Assembly (NCBI GenBank): GCA_964609495.1
Contig: CAZSTA010000079.1
Span: 1-11,587 of the forward strand
DNA length: 11,587 nucleotides
Source: CAZSTA01 sp964609495 [NCBI: uncultured bacterium]
GTDB lineage: Bacteria > CAZSTA01
Direction: 5' to 3'
Shown here piece after piece: positions 6,616 through 11,587 of this stretch (position 1 is its first letter; every line of letters starts with the position of its first letter). The notes beneath the pieces are model-generated. The model saw only the letters and a program-made list of their open reading frames with translations. It was not told where the DNA came from and ran no database searches. The position numbers and the translations under genes are program-made.

Positions 6616-7989
6616 CTACTTACTTATATGAAAGCTGGTAGAATCTTTATTCCACTCGCACGATAGAGACTTGAGCTTATTATTTAGTTTATTTATATAA
6701 CCCTGTCGATCCCTGCTTACTATCGAGAAGCCCTGATCGTATCCCTCGTAAGTGGAAAGAGGATTTTCGGTTAAACGCACGTTTTCTGAGGTGGCAACGG
6801 CTATTACCTCCTCCTCACCGGGAACGCCGCTGATCTCAAATTCTACATTCGATTTTGACCCGGGGATCCGATACTTACCCTTGTGGAGAAAGTTATTAGA
6901 TAAATAGCGATTAGGTAGAATCACTGTAACCTCTCCGCTCGAACTAAGGTCAAAGAGGGTAACAAAGCAATCCCTATTAACCTCAACGATGAACCAAAGC
7001 TCATCTCCTTGCCTATAAGTAGCTCTATCTCCCTTATTAGAAACTACGTCGATCTTCAACTTTCCTGTGGGCAGTGGGCCACTATCATCGGGAGGTTTCT
7101 CGGTAGTCCAAGTTATAACTGGATGTCGTCCTCCTAGCAGGTCTTTATTGGTGGGATGTTGAGACGTCATACCTTTTTCATTCACATAGTATTGAGGGAC
7201 ATTAGCATTTATATAATCTCTAGCCTCTTGTATAGCGATCTCTCCATCCCCATTTTCGTCAGCTTCCCCGTTTAAGGCTTTTAAGAGGTGATAAGTGAAA
7301 ACTCCATGGGCTAGCTTAGTGCTGGCCCAGGAATATTCACTAGGTCTGCTAGCTGTCAAGAGAAAACTTCCTTGTCGATCTAAATCAGCCTCTGTTCCCA
7401 TTTCCTCTTCAGGAGGAAGATCTGGATCTCTATCTGCCCTAGCCATAGTCGCGGAGAGAGCGGCTCCTCCAGAGTGACAGGTATCGAAAAGAATTATGAG
7501 ATTTTGAGATTTGATTCGCTTAATCAAATTGCTGAACTCATCATCTATTAGCCCTGTCTCTGGTTTTAGAACATCGGTATCGTAGGTAACGAGCATTTCG
7601 TCATAGATATCTTTTCCGCTCGGATCCCTACTCTTCTCATCCCCATCTTTATCCTCACAGTAATATCCATGCCCAGCGTGGAAGATGATCACTAGATCAT
7701 CGGGCTTAGATTTGTCAGCCAGCCAGTTAAGACCAGCTACAATATTTTGCTTAGTGGCTTGATCATCGGTTAATAATCTAATGTGATCTTCTCCGAAGCT
7801 ACCTTTTTGGATGAGGATATCTCTTATCCCCTGAGCATCTTTAGAGGTGAATTTAAGCTCATTGACATAATCAGATTGATAGTTACCTATGCCAACGAGT
7901 AAAGCCCAACGTTCAGCAGATAAGGCCTCAGAAGCAAAACTAAGGATTATCAGGGTGATAAGGATAAATATAATTCTACCTCTCTTCAT
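6616..7989 (-). CDS. Exported caspase-like (peptidase C14) protein with DUF4384 domain
   Basis: A 457-residue protein with an N-terminal signal peptide (1-25: MKRGR, hydrophobic core, likely cleavage after ALSA), so it should act outside the cytoplasm. Residues about 26-290 are a caspase/metacaspase (C14) p20-like domain starting WALLVGIGNY. The catalytic histidine is in HAGHG (His107) and the catalytic cysteine in FDTCHSGG (Cys171). The residues before Cys171 and the acidic IDDEF at 148-152 suggest cleavage after basic residues, as in metacaspases (inference). A perfect 12-residue EF-hand-type loop, DENGDGEIAIQE (244-255), suggests calcium binding. Residues about 308-402 match DUF4384, a beta domain often found after bacterial caspase domains. 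The start follows aaggaagtg, and its own promoter lies at 8164-8192. It is an isolated transcription unit; the role could be signalling, proteolysis or cell death. Confidence 0.92.
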   Translation of the reverse strand: MKRGRIIFILITLIILSFASEALSAERWALLVGIGNYQSDYVNELKFTSKDAQGIRDILIQKGSFGEDHIRLLTDDQATKQNIVAGLNWLADKSKPDDLVIIFHAGHGYYCEDKDGDEKSRDPSGKDIYDEMLVTYDTDVLKPETGLIDDEFSNLIKRIKSQNLIILFDTCHSGGAALSATMARADRDPDLPPEEEMGTEADLDRQGSFLLTASRPSEYSWASTKLAHGVFTYHLLKALNGEADENGDGEIAIQEARDYINANVPQYYVNEKGMTSQHPTNKDLLGGRHPVITWTTEKPPDDSGPLPTGKLKIDVVSNKGDRATYRQGDELWFIVEVNRDCFVTLFDLSSSGEVTVILPNRYLSNNFLHKGKYRIPGSKSNVEFEISGVPGEEEVIAVATSENVRLTENPLSTYEGYDQGFSIVSRDRQGYINKLNNKLKSLSCEWNKDSTSFHISK

Positions 7990-8163
7990 TTTTAATCACT
8001 TCCTTTAATTCATATTTTAAGTAGGTTCAATTAAACTTGTTTTTAGTTTTCCCATTGTGAATTCAGTCCATAATTTGATATCGAATATCTCAGATAAAAT
8101 ACTAGGAAACTTTTCTGAAGCTATTTAAACCTTCGAGTCTATAGCGTATATACTTATAATAGT

Positions 8164-8192
8164 ATTATATCATATATCATCCTATCTATCAA
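8164..8192 (-). promoter_or_regulatory. Sigma70-type promoter of the caspase-like gene
   Basis: On the minus strand, the -35 box TTGATA (8192-8187) and a perfect -10 box TATAAT (8169-8164) are 17 bases apart. Transcription should start near 8157, leaving an untranslated leader of about 168 bases before the ATG at 7989. Confidence 0.7.
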
Positions 8193-8200
8193 ATAAAATT

Positions 8201-8314
8201 ATGATATCTATAATACAACAGGGCATCGATAACAAAGTCGAAGGAGTTGATTTATCAAGCGTCGGTGATCTACCAATATGCCTTGAGATAATTAGAAATG
8301 CTCATTTATATTAA
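8201..8314 (+). other. Short ORF or gene remnant (37 codons)
   Basis: ATG to TAA, reading MISIIQQGIDNKVEGVDLSS and ending ICLEIIRNAHLY. The composition looks protein-like, and valine, glutamate and aspartate codons are well used. However, there is no Shine-Dalgarno site before the ATG, it is upstream of the plus-strand promoter, and I do not recognise the sequence. It could be a decayed gene fragment or a chance ORF. Confidence 0.2.
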
Positions 8315-8348
8315 ATAAGCAAAATTGGAGGAAAAGTTTCTTGATAAG

Positions 8349-8377
8349 TTGACATCATCTGAAATCTGTGCTATTAT
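8349..8377 (+). promoter_or_regulatory. Sigma70-type promoter of the 8545 gene
   Basis: A perfect -35 box TTGACA (8349-8354) is followed after 17 bases by the -10 box TATTAT (8372-8377). The overlapping TATAAT at 8375-8380 would give a less usual 20-base spacer. Transcription should start near 8385, about 160 bases before the ATG at 8545. Confidence 0.75.
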
Positions 8378-8437
8378 AATTACAAGATACGGGAGAAATC
8401 GATAGATCGGGATCTTTTCAAGTATTTGCTCAAAGTT

Positions 8438-8560
8438 ATGATCAAGGGAGATCCTATTAACGCATCTCTCCTCTACGTTCTTTATCTATTCAGAAGGGCT
8501 TTCGTTAACTTGAGAAGTGGCTATGTAAAAATGGGGGTGAATGTATGTCTGGTCGGGTAG
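8438..8560 (+). other. Possible leader ORF overlapping the next gene
   Basis: A 40-codon ORF starting MIKGDPINASLLYVLYLFRR that stops at 8558-8560, 16 bases inside the next gene and in a different frame. The frame is open back to 8363 with no ATG, so a longer product could only use an unusual start. No good ribosome binding site precedes the ATG. It is downstream of the promoter, so it would be transcribed. It may be a coupled leader peptide, a former N-terminal extension lost by frameshift, or chance. Confidence 0.22.
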
Positions 8561-10191
8561 CTCTAAAGGGTAAAGTTATCTCCAAAAAAGAAGGTATCTC
8601 TGAGGTTTGGGTTTGGAATAAAACTGATGATATCGCAGTTAAGACTGATGGTGAGGGCTTATATTTATTCGAGGAATTAATGCCTGGGGTTAAGGAGATA
8701 GTGATTTGGAAGAAGGGATACATATCCACCTTTTTTACCGATTTTCTGTTGTCAGGAGAATATGTTAGAGATGTTATATTGGAGGAGAGAAAAGTTCAAG
8801 AAGATGAGATCTCATTTCTTACTTATACCTGTCCCATCTCCGATAAAACTTATGCTGGGTATCCTAACTTCGGGCAATTTATAGATTTTAAGACCGATGT
8901 TCTGCGCGCTTGTCAGATCATTCACGATATCGCGCGGAGAAATGGTCAGCCAGTTACCTGGGTTATAAACGATCAGGAATATACAAACCAACAGGGGTTG
9001 CTTCCCTACCTCAAGAAGTGGCAAGGGGAGGGAGATGCGATAGTAGTGACTTTAGAGCTGATCACTAAACCTCCCGAGGTAGATTTGAGGGATACTAAGC
9101 GGATTCTGAGGTGGATAGACAAGAAGTGCAAGGAAGTGGGATTAGCTATAGATGGGCTGTGGAGCATCAAATTCTATGAGAGCGATCTAAGAGCTATCTT
9201 GGAATTACCAGCAGAAGAGTTCCCTTGGACTAGAAACCTGGCTGGCTCCGCCTGGCATCAATATGGTATAGATGATTCTACCTGGGGAGGTTGCCCTTAT
9301 CAACCTTATTATCCAGCTTTGAATAACATTAAGGGAGCTTCTAATCCTTCTGAGAACGGTGATATACTTATGCTGGAGTGGTTGAGTCGTGATATAAATG
9401 CTATTTTAAGGGGTGGTAATCCAGCGGTATTTTCCTTAGATCCTGCTGATCCAAACAGAGTCAAGGCCGGAGGTTTTTGGAATGAGGAGGAAGCTTTGGA
9501 ATATTCTCTTCGACTTATGGAGGAATTGGTTAAACAAAAAGGGAGTAATGAGACTAATATCATCGATATAAATGAGGAGGCTAGAGGATGGTTTAGCGAA
9601 GGTCACGAAAAGACCTATATGTTAGGCAATATGTTATCCTATGGCCACCGAGAACTCGCTGAGAAAGTTGTCCAAGCGAGCTATAAAGATATATGGAGGA
9701 TTTTCAGAGAGAGGCATAAAGAAACCCCAGAGCGTCTCTATGTTATAGGAAATTTAGATTATAGGCAACTAGACGAGGATAGCATTCTCTTCGAGAATGA
9801 GGAAGTTCAGATGTGTTTTCTGGAATCTAAGGGAATGTTGCCGATCAAACTCTGGGATTATACGAAGAGATATCCAGGAGGAGATAACATTCCCTATCCT
9901 CAGGAGGATTTGGGAAATATAGAGCTTATAGAATATAATGTTGACTATGGAGATGATACTATCATCATCTCAGCACTTATAAATAGCGATTTATCCCTGA
10001 AAAATTTTGGGATATCCTTCTGGGATTTAGATTTACCCGATAGATACGAGGTATTGGATAAGACCGATAATATATATCAGCTAAAGCGAGGATTATATGA
10101 GCATGCCTTCTTACATACAAAGTTAGAGCGGGGAGAAAACGTGTATGAAATCAGATTAGCTCTCTCTGAAGAGGGGGAAGAAATCTTATAA
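8545..10191 (+). CDS. Carboxypeptidase-regulatory-like domain protein with deacetylase-like region
   Basis: A 548-residue protein I do not recognise as a named gene. Residues about 4-80 form a carboxypeptidase regulatory-like beta domain, with the usual TDGEGLYLFEELMPG at 34-48 and a terminal VILEE. Residues about 88-345 resemble a polysaccharide-deacetylase (NodB-like) or related barrel. They have TWVINDQEY at 138-146, a GDAIVVTLE strand, PYYPALNN at 254-261, a strand-like GDILMLEWL at 272-280 and a final alternating helix with IIDINEEARGW. The metal-binding H-x3-H of true deacetylases is not visible, so activity is doubtful. Residues about 350-548 are unassigned, with beta-strand-like C-terminal stretches. 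No signal peptide or membrane helix is seen. ATG 8545 follows gggggtga; the frame is closed upstream at 8506-8508. Likely role: carbohydrate binding or processing (inference). Confidence 0.75.
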   Translation: MSGRVALKGKVISKKEGISEVWVWNKTDDIAVKTDGEGLYLFEELMPGVKEIVIWKKGYISTFFTDFLLSGEYVRDVILEERKVQEDEISFLTYTCPISDKTYAGYPNFGQFIDFKTDVLRACQIIHDIARRNGQPVTWVINDQEYTNQQGLLPYLKKWQGEGDAIVVTLELITKPPEVDLRDTKRILRWIDKKCKEVGLAIDGLWSIKFYESDLRAILELPAEEFPWTRNLAGSAWHQYGIDDSTWGGCPYQPYYPALNNIKGASNPSENGDILMLEWLSRDINAILRGGNPAVFSLDPADPNRVKAGGFWNEEEALEYSLRLMEELVKQKGSNETNIIDINEEARGWFSEGHEKTYMLGNMLSYGHRELAEKVVQASYKDIWRIFRERHKETPERLYVIGNLDYRQLDEDSILFENEEVQMCFLESKGMLPIKLWDYTKRYPGGDNIPYPQEDLGNIELIEYNVDYGDDTIIISALINSDLSLKNFGISFWDLDLPDRYEVLDKTDNIYQLKRGLYEHAFLHTKLERGENVYEIRLALSEEGEEIL

Positions 10192-10200
10192 ATATCCGTA

Positions 10201-11196
10201 TCAGATTCCTTCAGTGTTATGAAATAGGCTCAACTCATCGGCACTATTTGATTTTTTGGTGCTCCTACTCTTTATATCTTTTAAGGTGTTTCTCTCCCAG
10301 AAGACACCATCCGAATATCCTTGAATAGTAGAATCTCCCTCGGCGATTTCCAATCTCTTCTGAGCATAGAGGCAATATTCCTCATCTATCTCCACCATAA
10401 CGAAATTCCTCTTCGATTTTTTCGCCACAACCCCGGTAGTTCCTACCCCGGCAAATGGGTCAAAAATAGTGTCTCCTTCCTTAGAACTTGCCAGGATAAT
10501 TTTCGCTATGAGTTTCTCTGGCTTTTGCGTAGGGTGAGGGGTGTTCTCTGGCATTGACCAGAAAGGAATGGTTATATCCGTCCAGATGTTTGAGGGGTAG
10601 GTTAGTCTAAATTTCCCATCCTCCTCTTCCCTCCAATCCTTGGGGATACCATTTTCCCGATAGGGAGCGATCACCCTTCTCTTTAATTTTACTGCCTCTG
10701 AGTCGAAATAATAATCCTCGGAAGCTGTGCAGAACCATATATCCTCGGAGTTATTCTTCCAATTACTTTTTGCTCCTCGTCCCTTTTCCCTTTCAAAGGT
10801 GATTCTATTTCTGACAATAAAATATTTTTCACAGACCAGATGAATTGCTGAAGAAGAACGCCAATCTCCACAGATATATATTGAGGCAGTGGGCTTCAGT
10901 AATCTTATCATCTTTCGAAGCCAAGAATCCATCCACTCCGTATATTGATTCACCGACATCTGCTTAAAAGAGCGAGTATTGAAGGTCTTGGTCAAGTTAT
11001 AGGGCGGATCGATGAAGAGGAGGTCAACGAATCTTGAGGGTAGGAAATCCACTACTTCAAGAACATCCTGGTTGATGATCTTATTCAGTATTTGCTCAAG
11101 TGAGATAGGACTATCTATCTTCGATAATTTATGGCGATAATTTTCTCTCTCTTTATCCGATAGCGTTATTGTTCGGTTTCGTGGTGCTCTTGTCAT
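10201..11196 (-). CDS. Beta-class site-specific DNA methyltransferase (N6-adenine type)
   Basis: A 331-residue DNA methyltransferase that transfers a methyl group from S-adenosylmethionine. The catalytic motif IV, DPPY (63-66, in LLFIDPPYNL), comes first. The SAM-binding motif I, FDPFAGVGTTG (245-255), comes near the C-terminus, just after motif X-type HPTQKP at 221-226. This order defines the beta class. DPPY points to N6-adenine rather than N4-cytosine (family knowledge). The segment between about 130 and 215 should include target recognition; the recognition sequence cannot be predicted. The ATG start has gaggaaa with normal spacing. It lies 28 bases after the zinc-ribbon gene on the same strand. 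No restriction endonuclease is in the window, so it may be an orphan enzyme or its partner may lie beyond the right edge. Its end faces the upstream plus-strand gene with a 9-base gap. Confidence 0.92.
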   Translation of the reverse strand: MTRAPRNRTITLSDKERENYRHKLSKIDSPISLEQILNKIINQDVLEVVDFLPSRFVDLLFIDPPYNLTKTFNTRSFKQMSVNQYTEWMDSWLRKMIRLLKPTASIYICGDWRSSSAIHLVCEKYFIVRNRITFEREKGRGAKSNWKNNSEDIWFCTASEDYYFDSEAVKLKRRVIAPYRENGIPKDWREEEDGKFRLTYPSNIWTDITIPFWSMPENTPHPTQKPEKLIAKIILASSKEGDTIFDPFAGVGTTGVVAKKSKRNFVMVEIDEEYCLYAQKRLEIAEGDSTIQGYSDGVFWERNTLKDIKSRSTKKSNSADELSLFHNTEGI

Positions 11197-11224
11197 CTTG
11201 TTTCCTCATTCGGGGTGGTGTTCA

Positions 11225-11569
11225 TTATCCACTCCGATGTTTTCGCTTAATGATAGGACCGATGATTCGGTAGGCGAGCCTACTCTCCCCTCGACCATAC
11301 GACATAGGTGAACCAAGATGTGCCCCACAATGGGGACAGTTTAGCTGAGGCATATCATTTGGACTTTGCCAGTCTGGAGAGACAAACTTGGACATAAAGG
11401 GTGAGGCAATAATGCGATCTAGATACATTCTAAATAGATGCCCAGGTCCATCTTTCTGATAGGTCCAAAGAAACCCTTTACATTCTCCGCAATAGATATC
11501 AAGGAACGTAGAGGCGCCTCCTCTCTTTTTGCGGAATCGATCCCTTTTAGGCTTAAGCCTCTTACTCAT
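11225..11569 (-). CDS. Small zinc-ribbon protein of unknown function
   Basis: A 114-residue basic protein with two cysteine pairs, CGEC (27-30) and CPHC (78-81), 47 residues apart, which probably bind one zinc ion as a split zinc ribbon. The N-terminus (SKRLKPKRDRFRKKR) and C-terminus (IIKRKHRSG) are strongly basic, suggesting nucleic-acid contact (inference). The middle has the aromatic and basic LWTYQKDGPGHLFRMYLDRI and, near the end, YGRGESRLAYRIIG. I do not know a function for it. The ATG has gggaga upstream, and it is followed after 28 bases by the DNA methyltransferase on the same strand, so the two are likely co-transcribed. The promoter would lie past the right edge of the window. Confidence 0.75.
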   Translation of the reverse strand: MSKRLKPKRDRFRKKRGGASTFLDIYCGECKGFLWTYQKDGPGHLFRMYLDRIIASPFMSKFVSPDWQSPNDMPQLNCPHCGAHLGSPMSYGRGESRLAYRIIGPIIKRKHRSG

Positions 11570-11587
11570 AGCTTATCTCTCCCTGCT

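Larger units (their letters stand above)
7990..8544. other. Divergent intergenic region with two promoters
   Basis: A 555-base gap between the caspase gene and the carboxypeptidase-regulatory-like gene. It contains a sigma70-type promoter pointing each way (8164-8192 minus, 8349-8377 plus), so both genes have leaders of about 160 bases. Two short ORFs lie in it (8201-8314 and 8438-8560). Elsewhere it is plain A+T-rich sequence; I found no riboswitch or RNA gene. Confidence 0.65.

Noticed and set aside
8812-9563. Minus-strand ORFs inside the 8545 gene
   Set aside because: They are antisense to a long, protein-like frame and have no start signals.
10201-11569. Complete restriction-modification or new defence island
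   Set aside because: No nuclease, helicase or other defence gene is visible; the window shows only a methyltransferase and a zinc-ribbon protein.

Overview
This is bacterial chromosomal DNA, fairly A+T-rich, with frequent AGA/AGG and ATA codons and some likely TTG starts. A complete minC-minD-minE set shows it is a bacterium. A lipoprotein with a lipobox and a BamD-like TPR layout hints at a two-membrane cell wall. I cannot assign a phylum from the sequence. The gene mix (DUF1893, bifunctional nuclease domain, exported caspase-like protein, G/C-rich palindromic repeats in the gaps) would fit an uncultured lineage, but that is only an impression.

Layout, left to right. 1-340 has no gene and holds three copies of a G/C-rich palindromic repeat, two of them forming a small inverted element at 84-187, plus an A+T-rich direct repeat. 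341-2448 (minus) is a two-gene unit: an MFS transporter followed by a fusion of a DUF1893 domain with a GNAT acetyltransferase. 2449-2879 is a divergent spacer carrying the min promoter. 2880-4773 (plus) is the compact minCDE operon for division-site placement. A possible hairpin terminator lies between minE and the convergent bifunctional-nuclease gene.

4901-6142 (minus) is a TPR lipoprotein gene followed by the bifunctional-nuclease gene, probably co-transcribed from a clear sigma70-type promoter at 6183-6211. 6143-6615 has no gene but three further repeat copies and a perfect 16-bp inverted repeat. 6616-7989 (minus) encodes an exported caspase-like (C14) protease with an EF-hand-type loop and a C-terminal DUF4384 domain. 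7990-8544 is a divergent spacer with a good promoter in each direction and two short ORFs.

8545-10191 (plus) encodes a large protein with an N-terminal carboxypeptidase-regulatory-like domain and a region resembling a polysaccharide-deacetylase barrel but lacking its metal-binding histidines. It converges, with a 9-bp gap, on 10201-11569 (minus): a small zinc-ribbon protein followed by a beta-class N6-adenine-type DNA methyltransferase. No restriction endonuclease is visible in the window.

Only the Min genes form a well-understood system. The parts most worth a second look are the DUF1893-GNAT fusion, the exported EF-hand/DUF4384 caspase, the deacetylase-like protein with its leader region, the methyltransferase/zinc-ribbon pair and the nested palindromic repeats. 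I do not see a convincing new multi-gene defence or mobile system.
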